DNA from: Hysterangium stoloniferum
Lineage: Eukaryota > Basidiomycota > Agaricomycetes > Hysterangiales > Hysterangiaceae
Direction: 5' to 3'
Assembly (NCBI GenBank): GCA_015178975.1
Contig: WHVD01000005.1
Span: 1,550,001 to 1,614,000 of the forward strand
Length of the DNA: 64,000 nt
Part shown: positions 24,602-36,787 of the stretch, one piece after another
Numbering within the stretch: the first letter of the stretch is position 1
How the letters are laid out: each line of letters begins with the position of its first letter
Made by a program: the position numbers and the translations under genes
The notes under the pieces: model-generated
Told to the model about the DNA's origin: nothing
Databases searched by the model: none
Seen by the model: only the letters and a program-made list of their open reading frames with translations

Positions 24602-27600
24602 ATGTCCAGCCAGGACGAAACAGGCAAGGAATCTCAGCCCCCGCAGCTCAACGTCACCTCAAGCGACAACTTGAATGACGGCGAAGAGCTCGCTAGGAAG
24701 GACACAGGCAGCCCGGAGCAAGGCGCTATTCAGCCCGCCCTTGGCCGCACCGTGGCCTTCCCTCCCGAAGAACAAGACAATGCCATCGAAGAGAAGGCAA
24801 CCGGCGGTCTAAACCGTCCTCGGGGAGCCGAATTGCGCAAAGAACTCACCAAAGAAGACCGCGAACTCGCACAGGCTGGCTATGACCATCTGCAAGAGGA
24901 GAAGAACGAGATGGCCAAGAAGCAGGGCGAAGACGACATGAACGCGGTTGACATTGACGAGCACAAGCTCAAGTTCGACGACCTCGAGAACGCGCTTTCG
25001 ACTAGATTTATTGCTAAGGAGCCCAGTTCTTCTCATGGTCTCACTGCTAGGGAGGCGGCCGAACGTCTGAGCAGGGATGGTAAAAACATTCTTACTCCAC
25101 CGAAGAAGAAGAGCGCGTTCAGAAAGGTGTGGTTTTTCCCGTGTTCTCTTACATAAATCGCTGACGAGACGATTAGTACATGGATTGCTTATTGACTATG
25201 TTCAACATCCTTCTGGTCAGCCTTACCCGTTTCGTTGCACATTACGCGTACTGATAATGTTAACAGATTGTCGCCGGTAGTACGTGTGTGTCGTTTTTCC
25301 AACATTGCACTGCTTTACCTTCTCACAGTTCTTGAATACGTCCTTCTCGGCATTAATTTCAAGGTAAACTAGCGGTGTCGGCGTAGGAACAAATATGTTA
25401 CTTAACCAGTCAATTAGGCAAACTTCCAGAATACCTATCTAGGAGGCATTCTTATTGGTGTAGCACGTAGGGCTTGAAGCCTTTCTCATCCTCGAACCCG
25501 TCTAATTGTCTGTCTTGGCTAGTCCTGAATGCTTTCATAGAATTTTACCAGCTCCAGAAGGCCGACGCTATTCTTGCCTCATTCTTGGCTATGATTCCCC
25601 CAGCATGTCGCGTCATCCGTGGCGGGACACTTACCAGCATACCTGCAGCAGAGGTAGGTCCACATACAGTCATTATCCATCTCGACCAATTACCCACGAC
25701 TTGTTGCAGCTGGTAAAGGGCGATGTAGTCTTCATTGTACGTTCAGAATTGTCAAAATTGGCATGCCAACTATGCTCACTCTTCAATGAATAGCGCATGG
25801 GCGATAAAACACCCGCAGACTTGGTATTATTCGATGCTACCGATTTGAAGGTCGATAACAGTAGTCTTACCGGGGAGTCTGAACCCCAAGAACGCCATGC
25901 GCTTCCCGATGGTTCCACTCAGAGGCCTGTGGAAGCTGAGAACTTGGTATATTTTCGTCCCTCCTGCGCTGACTTATCACATTAACAATGCATACCAGCT
26001 GTTTAACTCGACGTTAGTAGTTAGTGGTGAAGGATATGGAAGTAAGGGCCCATATTTCATCTCCCATCCTACCTTTCCGGCATTTGGAACTGCGTCTTAT
26101 ACTGACGTGATTTCATTCGCCAGTTGTCGTTCGTACTGGTGACCATACGCTGATCGGTGAGTCAGACTTCCCACTACTGCACCGCAGGCCATGCTTAACC
26201 GCTCTCAGGCCAAATCGCCAAGTTGACTGGTGGTGAAAGTGGCAACCAGAGTCCACTCGCGAAAGAAATGTACCATTCCATCCTTCGCAGTCAGTTTTAT
26301 TGTATCACTAACCTGCCTCGACCAGTGGCAACTTTGTGGTGACCATCTCTACCATTGCTGTCTTTTTCGCGGTTGTTTTCTTCGGTGTTGGTCTTGGCAC
26401 CGTTTATAAGGGTCAAGCTGCGACAACCGTGACCTTCGCTGTGTCTGTACTTGTTGCTTTCGTGCCGGAAGGTCTTCCGTCCGTCGTGACTCTCTTGTGA
26501 GTTCAGCGACTTTATTCATTGGTCCTTCGACCACCAACCCGGACTTCTTATAGATTGTCTATCGCTGCGAAGCGAATGGCTTCACAGAATGTCTTGGTCA
26601 AAGACTTGCAGGGTGTCGAGACACTCGGGGCCTTGTAAGTCACAAGTGATGGATTATATATCGCATTAAGCGTTTTTTGTGCAGGACATTGTTGGCCACT
26701 GATAAGACTGGAACGCTTACTCGGAATCAGATGACGGTAGGTTGTTTGGATCGCTTAAATTGGCATGTTAAGCTGGCGCGAATACTTCCAGGTTACCAAC
26801 TTGTGGAATGGTGCCATAATGACGACAGCTTTCCAAGTATGCCCCGCGCAATTATGCACGCGACCGCGTATACTTATCATCATTGATAGTCTAATAATGA
26901 CTCGGAAGAGATACCGGCTTTCTCCTTGGATACCCCCGGAATGTCTGAAATGATCGATATCTGCACTTTGAACTCCAAGATTAAATTCGATAAGATTGAT
27001 GTGCCATTTGATCAACGCGAAATCCTTGGAGACGCCACAGAGACTGGTCTTGCGCGTTTCGCCGGCCGTCAACTTCGTGACTATGACGAGCACCACAAAA
27101 AATACCCCAAGGTGTTCGAAGTTCCGTTCAACAGCACAAACAAGTGGGCTTTGGTTATTGGTATGTATCAGTCACGTCTGCGAAAGACTCCACCTGATGT
27201 AACTGCCGTGTCATTGACAGTCAACAAGGTGCACGCAGATGGCTACCTTTCCATTTTCCTCAAGGGTGCTCCCGAACGTGTTCTCGCAAAGTGTACCACC
27301 TACCTCAAGGATGGCAAAGTCACACCGATTGATGACGATTTCAAGACAAGTTTCGACGACGCATACTCCTACATGGCTTCTCGTGGCCACCGTGTCATAG
27401 CCTGTGCTCAGTATCTCCTCCCTGGTCACAAATACCCGACGAACTTCGCCTTCTCTCGCAGCGAGTCTAACTACCCCAGTACTGAGTACACGTTCGTTGG
27501 ATTGGTCTCTCTTGAAGATCCTCCGAAGCACGGTGTGAGAGAGGCTGTCGGGACCCTTAGGCTTGCCGGTATAAAAGTTATGATGGTCACTGGCGACCAC

Positions 27601-29735
27601 CCTAAAACAGCGGAAGCTATTGCACGGAAAATCAATCTTATCCTTGGTGTGTTAAGTTTTGCCGCAACGCTAGGAAGTGTATTCACCCTTATATTCCGTT
27701 TTAGGTGACACCAGGGAGACACTTGCTGCAAAGACGGGACGAGACGTCACAGAGGTTTATGAAGACGAAGTTAGCGCAGTTGTTATCCACGGTGATTCGA
27801 TTGATTCGTTGCAAGGGTTTGAATGGGATGCTAGTACGTTGTGTCCTCACTCTACCTTCGTCTTTGCCTTATCACCTTTGCGACTAGTTTTCGCCAAGGA
27901 CGAGATTGTCTTTGCTCGTACATCACCGAAGCACAAGCTCGAGATCGGTATGATCCTTCTGTTCCTGACTCTAATGGCTCGAATGTTATTTACTTAATGG
28001 TGCAGTGAAACGTGCTCAGGCCTTGGGACATATCGTCGGAGTGTAAGTTAACAATGATCTCGCCATCAAAATTGTCATTGATAGTGTGAGTGTAGAACGG
28101 GTGATGGCGTAAACGACTCCCCTGCACTGAAGAAGGCCGATCTTGGAATTGCAATGAACATCTCCGGCTCCGATGTATCTAAGGAAGCGGCGAACATGAT
28201 TCTACTTGATGATAACTTTGCGTCGACGGTCAAAGGTGTCGCTGAAGGACGATTGATCTTTACTAACCTCAAAAGATCCATCCAGTAAGTATTATGTGCC
28301 CATCTTGGTTGGATAACATCTGACCTATCCATTTTAGATACACTATCTCACACATTACGCCAGAGGTTATCCCACAGCTTCTCTTTGTCGTCGTCCCGAT
28401 CCCCTTGCCAATTTCTGCCATCCAAATCCTTGTCATTGGTGACTCTCTTACATATCCCGCGATATCCATATAACTAACCTAACGGTATTTTTCAGATCTT
28501 GGATTTGAGCTGTTAGTCGCCGTATGTATTGTCATATTTTCGCATCCGCTACGTCATTGACATGGTTTCTGTAGTTATCCTTCGCATGGGATCCTCCAGA
28601 ATCAAAAGACGGTCTTATGAGGCTGAAACCCCGTAAACCTGTCAACGAACGCTCTATCCTTTCTCTCAAGAGACGCGCCTTAAGACGGACTAGGACGTTG
28701 CACCGCGATTCCGAAACGCAAAGCTACACCTCGCCCAGTCGTCCCCGACAATTTTTGACCAAAATACAAGCACCGTTTACCAAAGTATTCTGGGAGGATC
28801 TCCTCGAGCCTACAGATAATGAGATTTTGGTCGATGGGAGGTTACTCAGTTATTCTTATTTGGAGGCAGGCATGATTGAGTTTGTGGCCATGTCAGTCAT
28901 TGCTTGACCATTGTCGGTCGACACCATCTGACTTTGCTGGTGTAGAATTGTGAGCTACTTCGTGGTATTCCTCAAACATGGCTTCTCCCCCAGTGATCTT
29001 CGACGGGCGCAGAAGATGTCGGGCGGTAAGGGTATTTGATACTCGTATTTGCATAAGACTCAACTGTCCCCCCAAAGTTTACTTCACCAAGTCAAGTCCC
29101 GACTTTGTGAACCACGCTGGAAAGACCATCAACGCTGCAGACCAAGTTGATGCATTCGCGCAAGCCCAGTCGATCGGTAAAAGCCTCTATGATGGTTTTA
29201 TGGCACAGCAATATTTTACTTATATAACCTATAGTCTACCTCGGTATTTTTATCATGCAATGCTTCAACGTATTTGCTGTCAAAGCACGCTTCACCGTAT
29301 GTTCCTTTATCTTCCATACCTTCCGTCCTTCTGAACACTAACGCACTTCCGCCTACCCCAGTTCCCCTTCGGTCGACAAGTTGTTGGTAACCTGTACAAC
29401 TTCGCCGGTATCCTCGCTGGCGCTTGTCTCGGCATGTTCATTATCTATACTCCTCCTCTACACGTCGTTTTCGGCGGAAGTTTCCGTCTCTCTCCATTAT
29501 ACTGGCTCATTCCGTTTGCATTTGGTATCCTACTTCTTGCATGGGCGTGTGTCAGGGTCTTGTTAATGAGGAAGAGCCTCGAAAAAGGGAAAGTGAAGGA
29601 TATCAAAGGATTAATGATGTGTAAGTGTATTTGCGTGGTTGTAGATTCAAGTCTTGCGGTGGCCTGACATTTTATTTCATAGTCCCAACGATGCGTACGA
29701 TGAGTATGCGTTCGCGACATGGGTCCATGAGATAA
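24602..29735 (+). CDS. Type IIC (Na,K-ATPase-like) P-type cation pump, 29 exons
   Basis: A P-type ATPase of 1187 residues spread over 29 exons; all phases agree and the total is 3564 nt. Exons: 24602-25126, 25177-25215, 25267-25276, 25329-25363, 25418-25466, 25523-25653, 25710-25736, 25794-25946, 25999-26041, 26124-26156, 26209-26269, 26326-26496, 26554-26634, 26685-26736, 26792-26836, 26890-27160, 27221-27646, 27705-27833, 27888-27947, 28006-28042, 28096-28284, 28338-28438, 28496-28521, 28575-28891, 28946-29025, 29078-29176, 29235-29296, 29362-29620, 29683-29735. Motifs in order: a hydrophilic N-terminus of about 170 residues, M1 from Tyr176, TGES at 298, PEGLP at 416-420, phosphorylation site DKTGT at Asp459, KGAPE at 590-594, [19 protein letters not shown] at 794, M5 YTISHITPE at 857-865, M6 IDLGFE at 889-894. 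The nucleotide and hinge domains match the animal Na,K/H,K pump type more closely than SERCA or fungal ENA pumps. Cation-site residues in M5/M6 differ from animal pumps, so the ion carried is uncertain. No beta subunit gene is nearby. Plasma membrane location is inferred. Confidence 0.95.
25267..25276 (+). other. 10-nt microexon (exon 3) of the ATPase gene
   Basis: ATTGTCGCCG between an AACAG acceptor and a GTAGTA donor. With it, exons 2-4 give the unbroken hydrophobic M1 reading NILLIVAVLEYVLL; skipping it shifts the frame. Found by phase and membrane-segment fit, so transcript evidence would settle it. Confidence 0.8.
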
Positions 29736-30149
29736 CTAGATTTCTACGATGCACGACGTGTTTTGATTATGACTTGTGGTGAAAAATGAACTAAAGATAT
29801 ATACGTTTCACATTCCTACATACCTCCATCTATACTTCTGTGTAAACTGATCTCAATATTAACTGATGTTTGATCGCCATAATTAGCTTTCCGGAGCAAC
29901 TACGTTCTGCTAACGAAGTTTGAGTAATTCAAAACGCAGAACGAAGACACGGGTCCACACGTCTCGCCGCATTGAGAAAAAAAGCTATCCTAGAATGGCA
30001 ACGAGTCTTGCTTTCTTAGCGGCTTGGCCATGGGTCAACGGCCACCCTTCCGCATTGTTAGGAGAAGAAGCCAGTCAACCACAGTTTTTCTCCCTGCTTC
30101 GAAGACGAGGTATCCCGTGGGTTGATGTCATAGTCGTCATGTCGTGCAG

Positions 30150-31300
30150 AACTTTCTGCACCAAGGAAAGATATCGGAAGAACCAACTGACTTATCTGCT
30201 CGTAGCGTCCGGGTGTCGGCGAGTGCCTCCTAGACCTGTTGTGTGCAGAACAGCGCTATATCGTTCTGCCAGTCGAGATCCAGCTGAAATAAGATGTAGG
30301 AGGTTTCTTCTTGTATCCCTGGTGTTCTTCCTGCTAACCATCATTTGAGAGGTGTGGTCAGGGTTCTCGTTGGAAATGTAACAATAAGGGAGTACACGGA
30401 ACCCGATGGCAATCGGGCACAAGGATTTGTTGGGCGGCTTCTGAGTAACACCCGCGTCTTTATATACTCGTGGACTAGTACCTGGGATATAATAACAAAG
30501 GATGTGAGCGCAAGACTTTCTGTAACTTTACTTGCCTCAAATATAAAGCGAGAATACGTCCTTCTGAATCGTTCTTTTCTATTTCTAAATTTCCACAGAG
30601 AAGATCGATATTATCGTCATTTGCGGCACGCATTGTAGATCATATACATCAGTGCCTTATTCTCAAAAGCGACTTACCCAAGACCTATGGCAGCACCTAA
30701 ACCCCACCCTCTTCGTAATAACTGAAATATACTGAAAGAAAACTATACTAGTGCATATAGGGTGTCACTGCCAGACGCTGAAGTGTCTTCAATACTGGCT
30801 TTTTTAAGTTTGATTACAATGGTACAGTAATAGCTGATTTCATCGAAGATGTATTACATTGGAATACATGACAGAACTTTCCGGCACCAAAGAAACGCAT
30901 AATATGGTATCGACGCTGGGACTATGAATGGTAACTGCATAATCAAGTAACTTAGTCACTGGTAACATCCGAATCTGACAATTGCGGTGCCCTAGAGCCG
31001 TTATATGCAAAACACGATATGGTTCTGCTAGTGGAGATCCCGTTGATAAAAATGTGGAAGATTTCAGCTTCTTCCTCTGAGAGTTTCCTCTTGCAACTTC
31101 CATTTGCTAATGGCGAACAGGCGAACCCAGTGGGGAGCCCACATGGTGTTCCGCCAAGTAGGCAGAATGAATAACATTCCACTACATGCATGTCGTCACA
31201 TGTCGTATACCACCGACTGGGATATGACGAAAAGGGATACGAGAGCAAGAAGACCGTTCGAGATCTTTACTTGCCCCAAATACAACAGCGTGGAATTTAT
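30150..31300. repeat. Diverged tandem duplication, offset about 0.72 kb
   Basis: About 30150-30570 and 30870-31300 share an ordered series of short matches, e.g. AGAACTTTC then GCACCAA, GTTCTGC then GTCGAGATCC or GTGGAGATCC, CTGGGATAT, and TTTACTTGCC followed by AAAT. Overall identity looks like 60-65 percent with many gaps. Neither copy keeps a common open frame, so this is a decayed duplication of an unknown sequence. Confidence 0.55.
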
Positions 31301-31769
31301 CCATGTTCAATCTATTTCTAACATTTTACACAGGTCACCACTGTAGTACGCTTTGCAGGCCATCAACGCCTCATGATATGGCCTTGTGAAAGAATGCTTC
31401 AAGAGGATTGACAGACGGCTGCTTGATGCAATTTAGGCTGTTCGCAGTGAGATCAAGTCGATTAGTTGACAATGGTTGAGGATAATAGGTGGCTTGATGA
31501 ATGGGGCGGGCAAAAGAAATTACCTACACTCGGAATGACTTTCCTCCCTTTGATATGTTTTGATCATGCTGAAAGCGGGATGGAAGGCACTGACCTATCT
31601 ACAATGCAGCCGTAGGGTGGATATAATATCAGATGATCCTGGCCAAATGTGGTGCTGCTGTCTGCAATACTTACGGTACGAAACACCGTCACTATCGTAG
31701 TCTTCTCTGGCCCTACAGTCGTCTAAAGACCACATCTTCGTCTAATATAAATAGAGATTGTTTCCATAA

Positions 31770-32045
31770 GGGATTAAATTTTACCATCGCCGTCAATCCG
31801 TCAGCTTTCTTCTTTCCTGCTGCCACATTCCTACCTTAGTTACTGGCACTGACGCAGGAAGTCCGCAATTAACGGAGAGCTTAAGTTTTAAAACTCCTGG
31901 GACGCCATGTATGAGACTCTGCTTCCCGCAGGGATTAAAATTTGTCATCGCCGTCGAATCCGTCGGCTTTCCTCTTTCCATTCCCACCTTGGTTACTGAC
32001 ACTGATGCAGGAAGTTATCAATTAACGGAAAGCATAAGTTTCAAA
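31770..32045. repeat. Tandem duplication, two units, period about 161 bp
   Basis: Unit 1 starts GGGATTAAATTTTACCATCG (31770) and unit 2 starts GGGATTAAAATTTGTCATCG (31931). Both continue through CCGTC, GGCTTTC or AGCTTTC, GGTTACTG or AGTTACTG, GCAGGAAGT and ATTAACGGA. About 80 percent identical over about 115 bp. Confidence 0.8.
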
Positions 32046-32614
32046 TCTGGATTACGCTTGGGACGCGGTGTAACAAATGGCTTCTGAATGGTCTCGTTTT
32101 TCATTCACCCGTAATTCTTCCATTGTCAGCAGGGAGAAGTGCCAAATTATGGTGTCCCTTGATGCCGTGGCCATATGCATCGAGGAGGCTGGCAGAGAGA
32201 GGTAGTTTAAAAGAAACTGCAGCGAAGAATAAAGAAGGCAAATAGCAGCTATAATTGAACCCTGTTTCTTAGTGAAATTGGATTTCATCTGCCAGATGGA
32301 AAAAAGCTATCCTTTGACATGATGTAAGTACCCCTTGAAACGAGTGGCGTGAATAGTTTTAGGTGTTGTGAATGAACGTGCCAGCGAAATGGTAACCATC
32401 CCCCCTGTGAACCTCGTAGTGTAGATGTCATAAAGTTGAAGATTAAGAGAATTGGTCGCTACCTTTAGTCAAGGGGAATGAGCCACGAAGTCGAGCCAGT
32501 CATGATAGTTCTCAGCTTCCAGGTAATCAAGCAGGCTCCCCTTTTTTTCGGTACCTTGCAATCGGTCACTGACAAACCAGGACATGATTAACAGTTAAGC
32601 GGCTGGGAGTGTGT

Positions 32615-33193
32615 TCAATAGGACGGCTCGAGATCAATGTGAGAGGTGCCCAGACTTTGTATATAGCATTCGACCCGGGATTTCGTAGCGTTGGGATCTG
32701 AGAGTCTAAGTACCAGCAGAGCAGGATTATTCAGACTCGAGGTCGGAGATGATTCAACCTGGGTGAACATGGCGAGGTACTTGCAATCGTGACTCAGGTG
32801 AGTTGAGAGTGTGGAAACAGATGGACAAATCAATTTATTTCCGGATATGTCTAAACAGGGAGATGGAGGCCAGGACTCGAAGGGTGACTTGTCAGTGCGG
32901 GCAGTACTAGTACAATAGATAGTTGATTCTGAGTCAAATCGAGCTGGAGCCAAGCTAAAGTGCAACTTCAATTTCTATGTATACCGTTTACTTTTAGAAA
33001 TAGCGCATCAATTACTTTGCATGACCTGGAGCGCGTCAGAGGAAGGTAATGATTGAGGAATTCTTGAGGGAACATGAATAGGGTCACGACATGTGTCAGA
33101 ATCGTGAGTACAGTGCGTGCACACTAAACTAGACAGAGCTGTCTCATTGTCAATAGTGCTTTCATGATCACACCAATAAATGACAGAATTCAA
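32615..33193 (-). CDS. Hypothetical two-exon gene, unrecognised
   Basis: Exon 1 33026-33193 (starts MNSVIYWCDHEST), a 51-nt intron 32975-33025 with GTCATG donor and CATAG acceptor, exon 2 32615-32974; the junction keeps phase. The product would be about 175 residues, rich in Ser, Thr and Cys (CTHCTHDSDTC in exon 1), with no known domain. The 5' end could lie further upstream. It is tail-to-head with the PL14 gene, on the same strand. The intron fit is the only support, so it may be chance. Confidence 0.3.
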
Positions 33194-33199
33194 ATTTAT

Positions 33200-35190
33200 T
33201 CCTAAGTGAACATATCTACATCGAATTTCGAAGTTACATCTATTTTGTGGGAAAGTCCCATGAGGAAAGCCAACCCTTATGGTACAGTAAAACGAAAAAC
33301 ATCCTGTGCAAACGCATCCGAAGGAATTCTACCATCGAGATCGAAGAAGATAGCCCAAGACTCTCCCCAGTTGTCTTGAGCAGCGAAGTAACCCGACCAA
33401 CGGTGAGGGGGAGTCAATGAGGCGGCCAGCCGCCACGTTGAAATGGTGTGGTAAAATATTGACTATATAACCGTGATTGCAAGGGGGCGTGCATGGTGAG
33501 TGAGAAACAATCATCTTGTCTATGGTTTGGGGTGAGGTAAGAAGTGTCATGTGTTTCGCTTTGTGACGATCGTATAAGAGTTGAAAATAAAGGAGAGGGA
33601 TAACGCCTTTGAGAACGGTGCGTTTCTATGTCAGACATCTGCGGTCAGGATTGCTTAGAGGTACTGAGTGATGGCGATGGAGAAGTCCTTCAAGAACATA
33701 TCTTGGTTCTTTGGGGAGGCCCAGTCCGAATGATGACCTGTATGTATCACACATGCCAGTCAGCGCTACATAGTTCTAACAAGAAGGAGACGATATAAGA
33801 AAACACACCACCAAAGAATGACTGGAAAATATAGCCATTAATACGGCCCTTGTCACTATCCCTCAAAGCAAGCCCTTTTAGGTTAAACATCGTTTGGCCA
33901 TTGACAATGACTTCCAATTCTCCATTTTGAACCCCGGCATCATTTAACTTGACACGCTGGCTGAGGACAGTCCATTTGCCAGGCGTGAATGACCATGAAC
34001 CGCGCCCAACGCTCGCGCCAGCATCGTCACTGCAGACACTAAGAGGTTTGACATTGCAAAGCTGCTGATTGCCCTTGAATTGGGATCCCATGCTCGGTTG
34101 GGGGAGATAAGTGTAGAGTTCGCCTTGGCCGTTTTCGCGCCACATGTAGCGTACTGAGAAACAGGTTTTATCGCGTCGGCCACCGGAGCAGCCAGTGTCT
34201 GTTGAAGGGTTATCGCCTCCATCTGTAGGGAAAAAAAAGAATGAGTAATCACGGGAGTGAATAATAGCGAAAGTCACAAACAGAGACCGGGGAGCTTTCC
34301 ACCCTTGTTGAACTCGAAGCCTTGGGAAAACAAAACGCTATAGGAAGAAGTGACCTCTTTTGCATTGCTCAAGTCTATGCCTGTGTTGGAATAGAAATTG
34401 ACACCACCGTCGGGTCCTTGGTAGTCATACGAACCTGGTAGACGGGGAAAAAAGGTCAGAGATCACAACGGTGTTATAATGACAGATCTTGTCTACCCTT
34501 AGCAAAGTTAACCTTGACAGCAGTTGAGCCGTCTGGGGCCGTACCGAGCTCAGGTGCGGCACCAGGGGCGATATGTAAGGGGTTCAATGCACTGATAGTA
34601 AGGGGGACGGCGCCTTTAACGGTACCAACAGCAGTCGACCACATGTTGTGTCCCTCGCCGTCAGGGAAGAGAAAATTGGATGGGCTCAATGAGCCGGAAG
34701 CTGGGAGTGCGGAGATGTAGGCAGGGAGAACTGCGAGTAGGAAAAGACGATTGAGCGACATCGCAAGCACTGTGGAATAGGTAGGCCTATTTACAAGATG
34801 TCGAAAAAGGAACTTAAGAATGCATTATATAGTAAAGGAGTGCGGGTAAAAAGGAAAGGAGAGATGTTAAACGGGACGAGGCAAGGAACGTCATCCTTCC
34901 TTCAAACTTTTTGCATCTTCGCTAAGGTCACATTCAAATACACTAGAACGTGGTGTGATCCGACTACTAAAGCGTAGGAAACGTTAATTACTGACAATCG
35001 ATTGCCTAAAAAGGAATAGCAAGTCCAATTCAAAGTGAAATAGCTTATTACGTCACGGTTCCATTAATTTTTTCGGATCCTTAGCGAGCGAACATTGCAG
35101 CCGGATGAATCAGAGAAGCCAGAAGTGCCTTTGCGGAATGGCGGATTATACGGGCCGTGGAAAGCCGCTTCAGCTTGTAAAATTCTGAAC
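33200..35190. repeat. Segmental duplication, copy 1 (PL14 gene and flanks)
   Basis: Matches 54850-57170 in the same orientation over the whole gene and both flanks. Downstream both share 'CGAAGTAACCCG' and 'GTGATGGCGATGGAGAAGTC'; upstream both share 'GGAGTGCGGG' and, near the far end, 'CAGAGAAGC' followed by 'GCGGAATGGCGGA' or 'GGAACGGCGGA'. Introns align in position and nearly in length. Confidence 0.85.
33655..34761 (-). CDS. Polysaccharide lyase family 14, secreted (copy 1)
   Basis: Exons 34497-34761, 34288-34434, 33809-34222 and 33655-33737; GT-AG introns of 62, 65 and 71 nt; 909 nt, 302 residues. It starts MSLNRLFLLAVLPAYISA, a typical signal peptide, so the product is secreted. The PL14 fold region includes GGDNPSTDTGCSGGRRD, a conserved RYMWRENGQGELYTYLP strand, VGRGSWSFTPGKWT, VKLNDAGVQNGELEV and the end motif QSFFGG...DWASPKNQD. 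PL14 enzymes cut uronic-acid polymers (glucuronan, alginate) by beta-elimination; many basidiomycetes carry several such secreted genes. The real substrate cannot be read from sequence. The ATG at 34761 was chosen because the upstream extension has no ATG. Paralogue of 55325-56590. Confidence 0.92.
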
Positions 35191-35357
35191 AAGACACAAA
35201 AAAGGAAATTCTGGACAAATACGCAATACTACACAGGTCTTTCAACGAAAAAGGCTCAACCGTAAGTTTTTGTGAGGAGTGACAATGCCCAAATCGGTTC
35301 GTAGGTGCCGGCTTGGAACAACAGTCAGGGCCTTAAAGAACCCATTCAGACGTGCTC
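34762..35357. promoter_or_regulatory. Upstream region of PL14 copy 1
   Basis: Includes a TATA-like 'GCATTATATAGTAA' read on the plus strand at about 34823-34836, about 65 bp before the ATG (minus-strand TACTATATAATGC). This part is shared with copy 2 only in broken blocks. No gene. Confidence 0.4.
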
Positions 35358-36787
35358 TCATTCGTCATTCGCAATATTATGATCTATGCGCCGCATGGGA
35401 GTTAACAGCGTTTTGTGACTTAGTGTGAATAGATATAAATGAGTGTGAAAGCGTTGATTAATCAACATATGATCATTTTTGGGACCATCACCGACTCTAA
35501 TCGGGAGGTGGATTTCGGCCGGCATACCGTTGCTTAATTTGCTGGAAGTAATCTGATTTTCCAGGCTAGCCGGTGTTTTGGGCAGGTGGGAATGACTTGG
35601 GCGAGGGCTATTTCCTTTAGAATTTGATTTTTTGCGGGTGCTTCGCGGCTTCATAATTTCATAATACTCACAGTACTTTGCGAAAACCTTGTGCAAACGG
35701 GGGTTTTTTTTTTTTTGCTAAATAAACACCCCCATTCGCACATCAGGCAAGTCGAAAAGGGGTATGTACAGTCCTGGAGTATCTATGCCGCTCAGACCTC
35801 ATGTACTTTAGGTCCACTCTCAGAGTGTACCAGGCCATGTAGACCAAATATCATTTCTCAGTGTATGATGGTATGCATGATTTATCCTAGTATAATATTA
35901 TAAATCATATAATAATAAATCAATCAATTTGAAATCGTTAATCAGAGCAAATATATATTTTTTATCAAAAGGAACATTATTGTGATTATCAGCAATAAAA
36001 CAAATTGATTTAAAATGCAGGGAATGATGTGAAGAAAAGAAAAAATGGAAGAGCTTGAAGCCATGTCCATAAAAAAAAGTAAGAGGGGAACTTGAAGAAA
36101 AAAATAATAACTCCAAAAGAGGCTCTGGGAGTGGGGGCAGAGGTAACAATGGATGTGGGCTTTTATACATAAACTTTGCTGGTGTTTGGTGCATGCAGAC
36201 CTGTGGATGCTTATATTGAGATTGTGGTGAAGGGAGAGTGAGAGACAGGTTCTGGCAGATTCCAGAGAGTTGGAGATGACATATTGAGAGTTGGAGATGG
36301 CATATTGAGAGTTGGAGATGGCATATTAGTATGACATTATCTGATTCAAATGATGGAGTGAGGTTAGAATTTGCCTCTGCAGCAGGAGCTGATCCATACA
36401 TGTGTTCTGTTCTGCCACTTATGTCTGTGAAGGATGTCTAAAAAGTAGTAAGAAAATTTAGTTTAGTTTGAAGAAATATATAAGAGGATGTTTGCACCAT
36501 ACTTGTACTAGTGCCATCATCTCTCTGGACACACCATCTCTGCTAGCTCTGCTGCAACCAACATCTCATACTCAGCTGGTTCCATTCCTTCCCCAAAGAT
36601 GATATTGTCCTCAAAGCTATGGTTATTCTGCAAGGATAAATTCAAGTTGTTGCTGTGGATGAGTTCAGTAAAGGGTCAAATAGTGCAGGAATAATGACAC
36701 TTTACCTTCCCACAATCCATAGATTCTCTTGCAGTGTTAAGCAGTGGTTGTAGTAAATTTTTTTAAACTTCTGAAAGGATTTCATGC
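35358..36787. other. Start of the second transposon island; weak open frames only
   Basis: Minus-strand open frames at 35358-35696 (112 aa, basic) and 35898-36401 (167 aa) have no recognisable domain. The second owes part of its length to the 21-bp repeat at 36265-36327 and is otherwise Phe/Leu/Pro/Ser-rich, so neither is called as a gene. A T13 run flanked by complementary G5 and C5 tracts lies at 35700-35740. 36402-36787 shows nothing. Confidence 0.45.
36265..36327. repeat. Three 21-bp tandem units
   Basis: GAGAGTTGGAGATGGCATATT three times, the first unit with GACATATT. Being 21 bp, it repeats seven residues (ICHLQLS) in the minus frame. Units are nearly identical, so the expansion is recent or conserved. 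Confidence 0.95.

Larger units (their letters stand above)
29736..32614. other. Intergenic with two degenerate tandem duplications
   Basis: No gene that I can support. The open frames at 29920-30348 and 30345-30638 have no recognisable domain and lie in duplicated DNA. See the two repeat entries for its structure. Confidence 0.5.

Noticed and set aside
24809-25036. Antisense open frame in ATPase exon 1
   Set aside because: Leucine-rich shadow of the charged N-terminus; no support.
35898-36401. 167-residue open frame as a gene
   Set aside because: Length depends on a 21-bp tandem repeat and low-complexity Phe/Leu/Pro/Ser runs; no splice partner or domain.
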